Shown here piece after piece: positions 33,116-42,173 of a DNA stretch of 64,000 nucleotides. Numbering within the stretch: the first letter of the stretch is position 1; the number at the start of each line of letters is the position of its first letter. Below the pieces are notes generated by a model. The model worked only from the letters and a program-made list of their open reading frames with translations. It had not been told where the DNA came from and did not search any database. Source of the DNA: CAYSFW01 sp050329935 (lineage in GTDB: Bacteria > Pseudomonadota > Gammaproteobacteria > UWMA-0217); contig JBHJOI010000105.1 of assembly GCA_050329935.1 (NCBI GenBank), positions 1 through 64,000 on the forward strand, in the 5' to 3' direction. The position numbers and the translations under genes are program-made.

Positions 33116-33763
33116 TTAGGTCGCGCCAAACAGCCAAGGCGCGACCGCCTTGCGCCGCGCCTCATAAGCACGGATGGTGTCGGCCTGCTGCAAGGTGAGT
33201 CCAATATCGTCGAGACCATGCAACAGGCAGTGTTTGCGGAAGGCATCGACCTCGAAACCGTGCACTGCACCGACCGGCGTCGTCACCGTCTGGGTTGCTA
33301 AATCGATCTCCAGGCGATAACCCGGCTCGACCGCTACCGCTTGAAACAAACCATCTACGACCGTGTCCGGCAATACGATCGGCAGCACGCCGTTCTTGAA
33401 ACAGTTGTTAAAAAAGATATCGGCAAAACTCGGCGCGATCACTGCCCGAATTCCATAGCCATCGAGCGCCCAAACCGCGTGTTCGCGCGATGAACCACAG
33501 CCGAAATTTTCCCGCGCCAACAGAATCTCGGCACTTTGATAACGCGCCTGATTCAGCACGAAATCGGGATTCGGTCGGCGCTTCGAGTGATCCATGCCGG
33601 GTTCGCCTGGATCGAGGTAACGCCAATCGTCGAATAGATTCGGCCCAAACCCGGAGCGTCGTATCGACTTCAGATATTGCTTTGGGATGATCGCGTCGGT
33701 ATCGACGTTGGACCGGTCGAGTGGGACGACCAGTCCATGCATTTGCGTAAACGGCTGCATCAA
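33116..33763 (-). CDS. leuD: 3-isopropylmalate dehydratase small subunit
   Basis: A 215-residue swivel domain of isopropylmalate isomerase. LDRSNVDTDAIIPKQYLKSI starts the conserved region, then LLARENFGCGSSREHAVWALDGYGIRAVIAPSFADIFFNNCFKNGVLPIVLP. It partners LeuC. Unusually it is separated from leuC by about 570 bases that hold two entericidin-like lipoprotein genes. Confidence 0.96.
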   Translation of the reverse strand: MMQPFTQMHGLVVPLDRSNVDTDAIIPKQYLKSIRRSGFGPNLFDDWRYLDPGEPGMDHSKRRPNPDFVLNQARYQSAEILLARENFGCGSSREHAVWALDGYGIRAVIAPSFADIFFNNCFKNGVLPIVLPDTVVDGLFQAVAVEPGYRLEIDLATQTVTTPVGAVHGFEVDAFRKHCLLHGLDDIGLTLQQADTIRAYEARRKAVAPWLFGAT

Positions 33764-33777
33764 CGTGCCTCGTGAGC

Positions 33778-34110
33778 TTACGGATCCTTGCGCGGCGCGA
33801 CCGGCGACGGTTGCGCCCCGGGGCCTTCGAGCGGATAGACGTAGGTCTTGTCGTCGGCCTGTTTCGGTGGCGGCTCGATGGGCGCCGGCGTCGTGGTCGC
33901 CGCTGTCGGCGCACTTCCGCCGCGCTGCATGCCCTGTCCCAGCCGTTCGATATCCTGGCCCATGCCGCGATAGGTATTGCAGCCCGAGAGCGATACGAGT
34001 AACGCGAACAGCACAACCGCCACCGTGCCGCGATGCCGACGCGCGGAACGCACGCGCGGCTTTACCGAACCCTTATTTCTTCCGAGATGCGGCATCTTCA
34101 ACTTTCTCAC
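33778..34110 (-). CDS. Entericidin-like small lipoprotein with Pro-rich tail
   Basis: The frame encodes up to 110 residues. A hydrophobic signal (TVAVVLFALLVSLSGC) ends in a lipobox at Cys44 of the longest reading. The mature part begins NTYRGMGQDIERLGQGMQRGG, the entericidin pattern (small amphipathic lipoprotein with GxGxDIxxxGxxI). An extra Pro/Ala/Thr tail of about 45 residues follows, unusual for the family. The first ATG lies inside the preceding entericidin gene. The true start is likely one of the later ATG or GTG codons nearer the signal peptide, so the 5' end is uncertain. It ends 14 bases before leuD. Confidence 0.65.
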   Translation of the reverse strand: MRKLKMPHLGRNKGSVKPRVRSARRHRGTVAVVLFALLVSLSGCNTYRGMGQDIERLGQGMQRGGSAPTAATTTPAPIEPPPKQADDKTYVYPLEGPGAQPSPVAPRKDP

Positions 34111-34210
34111 CAGCCGACTGAATATCCTGACCGACGCCCGCCATCGTTCCGCACCCGGCGATGATCGATAAGTAGGCTGCCATCAGGGCCAAAACCACAA
34201 AGCTTTTCAT
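34073..34210 (-). CDS. Entericidin A/B family lipoprotein (45 residues)
   Basis: A 45-codon gene with a clear ribosome-binding site (TTGAGGAG before CTAATG). The signal peptide MKSFVVLALMAAYLSIIAGC has a lipobox with Cys20. The mature peptide GTMAGVGQDIQSAGEKVEDAASRKK matches the entericidin family (GxGxDIxxxGxxIxxAA). Members are membrane-associated lipopeptides linked to envelope stress and programmed death in Escherichia coli. It is followed by, and may overlap, a second entericidin-like frame. Transcription is in line with the leu genes. Confidence 0.85.
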   Translation of the reverse strand: MKSFVVLALMAAYLSIIAGCGTMAGVGQDIQSAGEKVEDAASRKK

Positions 34211-34329
34211 TAGCGACACTCCTCAAGATTTTTTGAATATTCATGGTTGACGGCGATCGCATTTTCATTGAAATCGCCAAACACTTCATAGCATCTAACC
34301 ACGCCGTAATTCAATCCATACAAATCTGG

Positions 34330-35733
34330 TCAGAACGTCCGCGCGTCGACAAATCGGCCCGCGATGGCGGCTGCCGCAGCCATCGCCGGGCTCACGAGGT
34401 GAGTCCGACCGCCCTGACCCTGACGCCCCTCGAAGTTGCGGTTGGAGGTGCTCGCACAGCGCTCGCCCGGCTCCAATCGATCGGCGTTCATTGCCAGACA
34501 CATCGAACAACCCGGCTCGCGCCATTCGAATCCCGCCTCCGTAAACAAGCGGTCGAGACCTTCCGCCTCGGCTTGCTGTTTGACCAGACCGGACCCGGGC
34601 ACGACCAAGGCCTGCTTGATCGTCGCGGCAACCCGGCGGCCCTTGATCACCGCCGCCGCCGCTCGCAGGTCCTCGATACGCGAATTGGTGCATGAGCCGA
34701 TAAAGATCTTGTCCAACGCGATTTCGGTCATCGGCATGCCGGGCTGCAACGCCATGTAATCCAGCGCGCGCCGCATGCCGTCTTGCCTGGCCCCGCCACC
34801 GGCCGCCGCGGGATCCGGCACCTGTCCATCCACCGGCACCACCATCTCCGGCGACGTGCCCCACGTCACTTGCGGCCGAATTTGCGCGGCGTCCAATCGC
34901 ACCACACGCTCAAATACCGCATCCGGGTCCGACACCAATTCACGCCAGGCGGTCACCGCTTGCTCGAATAGCTCACCCTTGGGCGCGAACGGCCGGCCGC
35001 GAACGTATTCGATCGTCTTGTCATCCGCCGCTACGATCCCGGCACGCGCACCCGCCTCGATCGCCATGTTGCAGACCGTCATCCGCCCTTCCATCGACAG
35101 ATCGCGAATCGCCTCACCGCCGAACTCAATCGCGTAGCCGGTGCCGCCGGCGGTGCCGATCTCGCCGATGATCGCGAGCACGATGTCCTTCGCGGTCACG
35201 CCAGCGCCGACATGCCCGTCCACCCTGACCAGCAGGTTCTTTGATTTCTTCTGCAACAAGCATTGTGTCGCCAGCACGTGCTCGACTTCGGAGGTACCGA
35301 TGCCGTGCGCGAGCGCGGCGAACGCGCCATGGGTGGAGGTATGGGAATCGCCACAGACAACGGTCATGCCAGGCAGCGTCGCGCCTTGCTCCGGCCCGAT
35401 GACGTGCACGATGCCCTGTCGCCGGTCGCTCATGGCGAACTCGGTGATGCCGAAATCCCGGCAGTTGTCGTCCAGGGTCTCGACCTGCAAGCGTGATATC
35501 GGGTCCTGAATGCCGTGCGAGCGATCCGTGGTCGGAACATTGTGGTCAGCCACCGCGAGCACGGAGTTAACACGCCACGGTTTGCGTCCCGCCAGACGCA
35601 GTCCTTCGAAGGCTTGCGGCGAGGTGACTTCATGTACCAAATGGCGGTCGATGTACAGCAATGCCGTGCCATCGGCATCCTCGCGCACCACATGGGCGTC
35701 CCAGAGTTTGTCGTAGAGCGTCTTACCAGCCAT
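34330..35733 (-). CDS. leuC: 3-isopropylmalate dehydratase large subunit
   Basis: About 467 residues from MAGKTLYDKLWD. In-frame readings extend to 35784, but AGAGG lies about 9 bases before this ATG; another ATG sits two codons earlier. The aconitase-type protein has VCGDSHTSTHGAFAALAHGIGTSEVEHVLATQ with the first cluster Cys region. FIGSCTNSRIEDLRAAA and EWREPGCSMCLAMN provide the remaining [4Fe-4S] cysteines. The ending SNRNFEGRQGQGGRTHLVSPAMAAAAAIAGRFVD is diagnostic. It works with LeuD to isomerise isopropylmalate and is divergent from a LysR regulator. Confidence 0.96.
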   Translation of the reverse strand: MAGKTLYDKLWDAHVVREDADGTALLYIDRHLVHEVTSPQAFEGLRLAGRKPWRVNSVLAVADHNVPTTDRSHGIQDPISRLQVETLDDNCRDFGITEFAMSDRRQGIVHVIGPEQGATLPGMTVVCGDSHTSTHGAFAALAHGIGTSEVEHVLATQCLLQKKSKNLLVRVDGHVGAGVTAKDIVLAIIGEIGTAGGTGYAIEFGGEAIRDLSMEGRMTVCNMAIEAGARAGIVAADDKTIEYVRGRPFAPKGELFEQAVTAWRELVSDPDAVFERVVRLDAAQIRPQVTWGTSPEMVVPVDGQVPDPAAAGGGARQDGMRRALDYMALQPGMPMTEIALDKIFIGSCTNSRIEDLRAAAAVIKGRRVAATIKQALVVPGSGLVKQQAEAEGLDRLFTEAGFEWREPGCSMCLAMNADRLEPGERCASTSNRNFEGRQGQGGRTHLVSPAMAAAAAIAGRFVDARTF

Positions 35734-35739
35734 GTCCAT

Positions 35740-35836
35740 CGACCTCTCGGCGTATGTCATTGTGACAGAGCGTACAAAAATCACTTATATTATTCAAATT
35801 CATACTACTCATCCGAGTCATAACCAATCGGAATAA
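35740..35836. promoter_or_regulatory. Divergent leuC / LysR regulator promoter region
   Basis: About 97 bases between head-to-head genes. It is AT-rich in the middle (ATATTATTCAAATTCATACTACTCATCC), unlike the flanks. This is where a LysR protein would be expected to bind and control both directions; no unambiguous T-N11-A site was pinned down. Confidence 0.5.
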
Positions 35837-36718
35837 ATGGATTTCGCAACGCTGCAAGCGTTTGTCGCTGTCGTCGATACCGGCTCCTTCTCGCGGGCGG
35901 CCGAGCGCTTGCACCTGACCCAGCCGGCCATTTCCAAGCGCATCGGAGCGCTTGAAACCGAAACCGGCGTCCGTTTGCTCGATCGGCTCGGCAAGGAACT
36001 CGCACTCACCGAGGCCGGCACCGTGTTGCTGACCACCGCCCGCCGCGTGCTCGCGGAGATCGAGGACGGCAAGCGCCTGTTAAACGCGCTTTCGTTAGAA
36101 GTCGGCGGTACCCTGCGCCTAGGCGCATCACACCATGTTGGCCTGCATTACCTGCCGTCGATCCTGCGTGCCTACCTGCAAGAGTATCCGCGGGTCACGC
36201 CCGAACTGCGCTTCCTCGATTCCGAGTCCGCAGCGGTCGCCGTGGATGCGGGCGCACTCGACCTGGCACTGATCACCCTGCCACATCGGCCGTTGCCGCA
36301 ACTGAACACCCTGCCGCTGTGGCAGGATCCACTGGTATTCGTCTGCGATCCGCACCACGTCCTGGCGCGTGGGCAAGCGGTCTCGCTGGAAACACTGGCC
36401 GGCTTTCCCGCGATCATGCCCAACCCGCACACGGCGACCCGGGCGCTGGTCGAAACTGCGCTGGGCGCACGCCAATTGACGCTGCGCATCAGCCTCGAAA
36501 CCGACTATCTCGAAACCATCAAGAGCATGGTGATCACAGGACTTGGCTGGAGCGTATTGCCGCGCACGATGGTCGATGAACGACTACGCGTGCTCAAGGT
36601 GCCACTGCATTTAATGCGTCACCTCGGCCTCGTGCGGCATCGCGACCGCACGCCCAGTAACGCGGCGCTGGCTTTCTCACGCCATTGCGATGCCAGCGCG
36701 ATGTCACGTGGAGGGTAG
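35837..36718 (+). CDS. LysR-family transcriptional regulator, probable regulator of leuC
   Basis: A 293-residue LTTR. The winged helix-turn-helix is at about residues 1-60 (DFATLQAFVAVVDTGSFSRAAERLHLTQPAISKRIGALETETGVRLLDRLGKE). A linker helix and the periplasmic-binding-like effector domain from residue 90 follow (GTLRLGASHHVGLHYLPSILRAYLQEYPRVTPELRF). MVITGLGWSVLPRTMV is the usual late motif. It faces leuC across 97 bases, a classical layout for a regulator of the neighbouring gene. The effector is unknown; a leucine pathway intermediate is a fair guess. Confidence 0.88.
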   Translation: MDFATLQAFVAVVDTGSFSRAAERLHLTQPAISKRIGALETETGVRLLDRLGKELALTEAGTVLLTTARRVLAEIEDGKRLLNALSLEVGGTLRLGASHHVGLHYLPSILRAYLQEYPRVTPELRFLDSESAAVAVDAGALDLALITLPHRPLPQLNTLPLWQDPLVFVCDPHHVLARGQAVSLETLAGFPAIMPNPHTATRALVETALGARQLTLRISLETDYLETIKSMVITGLGWSVLPRTMVDERLRVLKVPLHLMRHLGLVRHRDRTPSNAALAFSRHCDASAMSRGG

Positions 36719-36941
36719 TCGGCACACGTCGCGCCATGCACCCCACTCGCGACACGGTTTCGCGCCGAAGAATCGCGGCTCGGGTAAGGTGACGAAGAAC
36801 AGCGCGCCGCATGACGCCGAACCCAGGCGACACCCTGAACCCGCTCGATGCCGCGCGAATCGCGACCGGCCCGACGGCCGTTGGCCCACTATCCGCGCCC
36901 TGAGTTGCAACTTAATCCGCCATTAACCACGACTTAAATAC

Positions 36942-38375
36942 ATGCGTACTCTGCTCGTCTGGTTTCGACGGGATCTCCGCCTCGCCGACAATCCCGCCTT
37001 GTCGCTCGCGATAGCGACCGGCTCGCGCGTCATACCGATTTATATCCATGCGCCCGAGGAAGCCGGCGAGTGGGCGCCCGGCGGCGCCTCGTGCTGGTGG
37101 CTGCACCATGGCCTCACCGCGCTCGACCATTCGCTCGCGGCGCGCGGTGCCCGCCTCATCGTGCGCCGCGGTGCGAGCCTGCCGACCTTATGCGCACTGC
37201 TGGACGAGAGTGGCGCCGATGGCGTGTACTGGAACCGCCAGTACGAACCCTGGGCCATCGCACGGGACAGCAAGGTCAAGGCCGCCCTGCGGGAACGCGG
37301 CTGCGAAGCGAGGAGCTTCAATGCCACCTTGCTCCATGAGCCCTGGACGATCAGCAACCAGGCCGACAAACCATTCCGCGTCTTCACCCCGTTCTGGAAG
37401 CATTGCCTCACAGAGGGCATTGACCAAGCCGTATTGCCGGCGCCGCACGCGCTCGCCCGCGTCGACCTCGCATCGGTACCGTTGCCGGCGCTTGGACTGT
37501 TGCCGCGCGTGCCGTGGGATCAGGGCTTTCATGCCGCCTGGCAGCCCGGTGAGGCGGGCGCTCAGACACGGCTCTCCCAGTTCCTCGACGCCGCTGTGAG
37601 CACCTACTCTGAGCGGCGCAACGTCCCCGGCGAAGCAGGCACGTCGCACCTCTCACCACACCTGCACTTCGGCGAAATCGGTCCGCGCCAGATCGTGCGC
37701 GCGGTCACGCACGCCCTGGAACAAGGTGGCGCGCGCGATGCCGAAGGGTCACGCGTGTTTCTATCGGAAATCGGCTGGCGCGAGTTCGCGTATCACCTGT
37801 TGTTCCACTATCCACACACCATCGATGCACCGCTCGACAAGCGCTTCGACCGCTTCGAATGGTCGCGCGACGACGCCGCGCTGTGCGCCTGGCAACGCGG
37901 CCTGACCGGTTTACCGATCGTCGATGCCGGCATGCGCGAACTCTGGAGCAGCGGCTGGATGCACAATCGCGTCAGAATGATCACCGCCTCCCTGCTGACC
38001 AAGAACCTGCTCACGCCCTGGCTCGACGGCGCGCGCTGGTTCTGGGACACCCTGGTCGACGCCGATCTCGCCAGCAACAGCCTCGGGTGGCAGTGGACGG
38101 CGGGTTGCGGCGCGGACGCGGCGCCGTACTTTCGAATCTTCAATCCCGTGTTGCAGGGCGAAAAATTTGATCCGGAGGGGGCTTATGTGCGCCGCTGGGT
38201 GCCTGAACTCGCCCGGCTGCCGGCATCGTTCATACACAAACCGTGGCAAGCCGACGCGGCCATGCTTCGCGCCGCGGGTGTCCGGCTCGGCATCGAGTAT
38301 CCACGCCCGATCGTCGATCTCAAGACCAGTCGCGAAACGGCGTTGGCACGCTTTGGACAACTCAAGCGCGCGTAG
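36942..38375 (+). CDS. phrB: Deoxyribodipyrimidine photolyase
   Basis: A 477-residue class I CPD photolyase. The N-terminal antenna domain starts LLVWFRRDLRLADNPAL. The FAD-binding helical domain has LSPHLHFGEIGPRQIV, FLSEIGWREFAYHLLFHYPH, GLTGLPIVDAGMRELWSSGWMHNRVRMITASLLTKNL and LGWQWTAGCGADAAPYFRIFNPVLQGEKFDPEGAYVRRW, all signature blocks. It repairs UV dimers using blue light. A 220-base gap upstream shows no feature. Presence suggests the organism sees sunlight at least sometimes. Confidence 0.95.
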   Translation: MRTLLVWFRRDLRLADNPALSLAIATGSRVIPIYIHAPEEAGEWAPGGASCWWLHHGLTALDHSLAARGARLIVRRGASLPTLCALLDESGADGVYWNRQYEPWAIARDSKVKAALRERGCEARSFNATLLHEPWTISNQADKPFRVFTPFWKHCLTEGIDQAVLPAPHALARVDLASVPLPALGLLPRVPWDQGFHAAWQPGEAGAQTRLSQFLDAAVSTYSERRNVPGEAGTSHLSPHLHFGEIGPRQIVRAVTHALEQGGARDAEGSRVFLSEIGWREFAYHLLFHYPHTIDAPLDKRFDRFEWSRDDAALCAWQRGLTGLPIVDAGMRELWSSGWMHNRVRMITASLLTKNLLTPWLDGARWFWDTLVDADLASNSLGWQWTAGCGADAAPYFRIFNPVLQGEKFDPEGAYVRRWVPELARLPASFIHKPWQADAAMLRAAGVRLGIEYPRPIVDLKTSRETALARFGQLKRA

Positions 38376-38500
38376 TCGATTCGCCTCGAACACGCCGCGA
38401 ACCGCGCGAGGTGAACGGTCGAGATGGGGATTCCAGCTTACCCCACGTTCCGTGCAATACTCCGCGCGAACGTCGGCAATGGCCCCTTTCAGGTGAAACG

Positions 38501-39814
38501 ATGAGCAAGCACACGCCCAAGATTGGTTTCGTCAGCCTCGGTTGCCCGAAGGCGCTGGTCGATTCCGAACGCATCCTGACGCAACTGCGCGCGGAGGGAT
38601 ACGGCACGGTGTCGGACTACGCTGGCGCCGATCTGGTCGTCGTCAACACTTGCGGGTTTATCGAATCCGCGGTGCAGGAGTCATTGGAAACGATCGGCGA
38701 AGCACTCGAAGAAAATGGCCGGGTGATCGTGACCGGCTGTCTTGGCGCCGAGGCCGACAAGGTGCTCGCGGCGCACCCCGCGGTGCTTGCCGTGACCGGC
38801 CCCCATGCCTACGAGGCGGTGATGACGGCGGTGCATGAGCACCTGCCCGCGCCGCATGATCCATTGCTGGACCTCGTGCCGCCACAAGGCATCAAGCTCA
38901 CGCCGCGGCACTACGCCTATCTCAAGATCTCGGAAGGCTGCAATCACCGCTGCAGCTTTTGCATCATTCCCCAGTTGCGCGGCGACCTGGTCAGCCGTCC
39001 GATTGGCGAAGTTCTGCAGGAGGCCGAGAACCTGGTCAACGCGGGCGTGAAGGAGTTGCTCGTCATTTCGCAGGACACCAGCGCCTACGGCATCGATACG
39101 AAATATCGCACCGGGTTCTGGCGTGGGCGACCGCTGCGCACCCATAGCCAGCAACTCGCCGAAGCCCTCGGTGAGCTCGGGGTCTGGGTCCGCCTGCATT
39201 ACGTTTACCCGTATCCGCACGTCGACGAGCTGATCCCGCTGATGGCCGAGGGCAAGATCCTGCCGTACCTCGATGTCCCGCTGCAGCACGGCAGCCCGGC
39301 CGTGCTCAAGGCGATGCGGCGGCCCGCCCATGCCGAGCGCGTGCTCGAACGACTCGAACGCTGGCGCGAGATCTGTCCCGACATCACGATCCGCAGCACC
39401 TTCATTGTCGGCTTTCCCGGCGAAACCGAACAAGATTTCGAAGCACTTCTGACATTTATCGAGGCCGCCCAGCTCGACCGCGTCGGTTGCTTCACCTATT
39501 CCGCGATCGACGGCGCGCCCGCCAACGCGCTACCAGGCGCGGTGCCCGAGGCGATCAAACTCGATCGGCAGGAAACCTTCATGGAACTTCAGGCCGATAT
39601 CAGTCGCGGCAAACTGATGGAAAAGGTCGGCCAGACGATGACCGTTTTGACCGACGAGATCGAGGGCGACAACACCATCGCCCGCAGTAGCGCCGACGCC
39701 CCCGAAATCGACGGCGTCGTCGTCATTGAAGGTGCGAGGATCGCGCCAGGTGAATGGCTTGAGGTCGAGATCGTGGCGAGCGACGAACATGACCTCTGGG
39801 CGCGACCGATTTGA
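38501..39814 (+). CDS. rimO: Ribosomal protein S12 methylthiotransferase RimO
   Basis: A 437-residue radical SAM enzyme that adds methylthio to Asp of ribosomal protein S12. The UPF0004 domain has Cys15, Cys51 and Cys80 for the auxiliary cluster. The radical SAM cluster motif is Cys147, Cys151 and Cys154 (CNHRCSFC). LDVPLQHGSPAVLKAMRRP and STFIVGFPGETEQDFEAL are further hallmarks, and a TRAM-type domain closes the protein. The start at 38501 has AGGTG 6 bases upstream; the longer in-frame reading from 38243 overlaps phrB and lacks family similarity. Confidence 0.95.
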   Translation: MSKHTPKIGFVSLGCPKALVDSERILTQLRAEGYGTVSDYAGADLVVVNTCGFIESAVQESLETIGEALEENGRVIVTGCLGAEADKVLAAHPAVLAVTGPHAYEAVMTAVHEHLPAPHDPLLDLVPPQGIKLTPRHYAYLKISEGCNHRCSFCIIPQLRGDLVSRPIGEVLQEAENLVNAGVKELLVISQDTSAYGIDTKYRTGFWRGRPLRTHSQQLAEALGELGVWVRLHYVYPYPHVDELIPLMAEGKILPYLDVPLQHGSPAVLKAMRRPAHAERVLERLERWREICPDITIRSTFIVGFPGETEQDFEALLTFIEAAQLDRVGCFTYSAIDGAPANALPGAVPEAIKLDRQETFMELQADISRGKLMEKVGQTMTVLTDEIEGDNTIARSSADAPEIDGVVVIEGARIAPGEWLEVEIVASDEHDLWARPI

Positions 39815-39994
39815 ACCTAACTTACAAGTCGAGAACGCCGCCGCGGAGCACGAACGTCGCTCCTTGCCGAGGTGGTGCACGGCGTGGCGGATTGCGTCGG
39901 CCTCCGCGGCATGTCCTGCGAACCGGCAGCGCGGGGATAAAACTTAGCGCGTCCCGGCGTGGACGAATTGGCGCGGATCAAAGCCGATCGCGGA

Positions 39995-41932
39995 TCAGGC
40001 CGCGCGCTTCATGCGCGGCGATGGATGCTCGCGGTCGTTTCGGCTTACGGCGCCGGTCGGTCTCGACGCAGCCGAGGCCGCGGGGGCCGCGCCCGCCTCC
40101 GCCAGCCGGAATCGCCCAACCTGCTGATCCAGCCGCGCGGCCTGTTCCGCCATGCCGTGGCTCGCGGCCGAGATCTGCTCCACCAGTGCCGTGTTCTGCA
40201 TGGTGGCCGCCTCGATCTGATTAATCGCCCGCCGCACATCGTCGATGCCGCCCGACTGCTGCGCAGCCGACGAGGCGATTTCGGCGACCACGCCACTCAT
40301 CCGACCGATCTGTTCCGACACCGCATCCAATACTTGTCCAAATCGTTCAACGCGGGTCACGCTCTCGCGCACACGGCCGTGGCTCTCCTGAATCAATGTC
40401 TTGATCTCGCGCGCCGCCTCGGCGCTACGTCCCGCCAGCTCGCGCACCTCGTTGGCCACCACGGCGAAACCGCGCCCGTGTTCGCCGGCGTGGGCGGCTT
40501 CCACCGACGCGTTCAACGCCAATAGATTGGTCTGGAACGCGATTTCGTCGATGATGACGATGATATCGCCGATACGGTCACTGCTCGTCTCCAGTGTACT
40601 CATGGCCGCGATCGCATCCGCCGCGATCCGTCGACCCGCTTCCGTTTGCTCCCGCGCGCCGCCGACCAGCTGATTCGCGTTCTGGGCGTTATCGGCGGTC
40701 TGGCGCATCGCGCCACTCATCTGTTCGATGGTCGCCACGGTCTCCTCGGTTGCCGACGCCTGCTCCTCATTGCGGATCGCAAGATCGTCATTACCCGCGG
40801 CGATCTCGCGCGCGGCCGATGCCACATGGCCCGAGATCGCGCGAACGTTGCGGACGATCTCCGTAATCTGGTCCATGAACCGATTCACGCCCTGTCCGAG
40901 CCGCGCAAGCTCGTCGGCTCCGTTGGCGTCGATCCGTCGCGTCAAATCGCCGTCGCCGTCCGCGATCTGCTTCAAGGCGGTCGCGGAGGCATTGATCGGC
41001 GTCACGATACCGCGCGCGATCAGCCAGGCCAGACCGGTCCCTGCGAGCAACATCGCCAGCGTGACCAGGATGATCAGATTGCGCGTATCGGCAATCATCG
41101 AGAGGCTCTCGGTGCGGTCCATCGCGATCTCAAGCACCCCGATCGGCGCCCCCGAGTAATCGAGCACGCGCCGCGCATAAACCACCCCGGGCGCATCGCG
41201 CAAGGACACGGCTCGCGTCACCGTGGCGCCGTCGAATACCTCACGCGTCAAGGTATCGGGCAACAATGCGTGATCCAGCGTGCTGGCAAAAGTCTCAAAC
41301 GATTCCTGATTGACGAGTCGCAAGCTCATGTCGACGCCATAGGTCTGCTTGAACTGTTCGAAGAACGCCTGCCCCATGCCGGATCCGAATTCAACCGAGC
41401 CTACGTGAACGCCATCGTTGGAAACGGGGTAAATGCCACGAATGCCGAGACCCGCGACGCCGGACTCCAGACCCCGGACCGGCCGCCCAGTGCGATTGGT
41501 CTCGACGACGGTGGCGCGAAATCCGGAAAGGTCATCGCCGAATTGACTCGGCTTGTGCACGCGATAGAACGACGTGGCCGGCGGCAAGTGAAACTGAAAC
41601 TGACTGAATCCGTACTCACGCTTCAGCGCCGCGAACCCCGCGTCGAACCACTGCGCGAGCCGTGCTCGATCGCCGCTGGCCACGGCGGCACCGACCTCGG
41701 GCAATTGACTCACCAGCGCACTCATGCTTTCGGCCATGCGCGCCTCAGCTGCGATGGCCGCTTCGAAGTTACTGAACAAGCCGCTCAATGTACGCTGCTC
41801 GGCCGCAGCGACAACTTGTTCCGTGCGATGCAACACCAGCGGCGCGAGGACCGCGATTGCGAGCAACAAGACGATAATGGTACCCAACGCGACCCGGGTC
41901 GCGATCGTGGTATTTTTTAGCAATCCTTGCAT
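39995..41932 (-). CDS. Methyl-accepting chemotaxis protein with double-Cache sensor
   Basis: A 645-residue transducer. TM1 is at about residues 13-33. A periplasmic double-Cache-type domain lies at about 35-275 (SQFQFHLPPATSFYRVHKPSQFGDDLSGFR ... VSNDGVHVGSVEFGSGMGQAFFEQFKQTYGVDMSLRLV). TM2 is near 285-305 and HAMP near 306-358 (GIVTPINASATALKQIADGDGDLTRRID). The signalling hairpin has IIDEIAFQTNLLALNASVEAAHAGEHGRGFAVVANEVRELAGRSAEAAREIK. There is no C-terminal CheR-binding pentapeptide. The ligand is unknown; this domain type often senses small organic acids or aromatic compounds. No che genes are adjacent. Confidence 0.92.
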   Translation of the reverse strand: MQGLLKNTTIATRVALGTIIVLLLAIAVLAPLVLHRTEQVVAAAEQRTLSGLFSNFEAAIAAEARMAESMSALVSQLPEVGAAVASGDRARLAQWFDAGFAALKREYGFSQFQFHLPPATSFYRVHKPSQFGDDLSGFRATVVETNRTGRPVRGLESGVAGLGIRGIYPVSNDGVHVGSVEFGSGMGQAFFEQFKQTYGVDMSLRLVNQESFETFASTLDHALLPDTLTREVFDGATVTRAVSLRDAPGVVYARRVLDYSGAPIGVLEIAMDRTESLSMIADTRNLIILVTLAMLLAGTGLAWLIARGIVTPINASATALKQIADGDGDLTRRIDANGADELARLGQGVNRFMDQITEIVRNVRAISGHVASAAREIAAGNDDLAIRNEEQASATEETVATIEQMSGAMRQTADNAQNANQLVGGAREQTEAGRRIAADAIAAMSTLETSSDRIGDIIVIIDEIAFQTNLLALNASVEAAHAGEHGRGFAVVANEVRELAGRSAEAAREIKTLIQESHGRVRESVTRVERFGQVLDAVSEQIGRMSGVVAEIASSAAQQSGGIDDVRRAINQIEAATMQNTALVEQISAASHGMAEQAARLDQQVGRFRLAEAGAAPAASAASRPTGAVSRNDREHPSPRMKRAA

Positions 41933-42173
41933 GTTCCCGTCCCCCTCGGTTCACCACTATCTCGTTCGATACGTATTTACGCTGATCCGCGTCGAGTCAT
42001 GCGCTCGCATGACCACGGCGACACGATACTTTCAATTTCGAGTATGCACCCCACCAAGCACATCGACTCGGCAGTGCGACACAATTCCTTGTCAAACCCG
42101 GGCGGCACCGCGACGAAACGTCGACCTCGACAACACCTGTTACAAGTTTGGCCACAACAACTAGACTTAGAAG

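Noticed and set aside
40646..41920. 424-codon open frame opposite the chemoreceptor
   Set aside because: No domain or signal; it mirrors the GC-rich third positions of the chemoreceptor gene.
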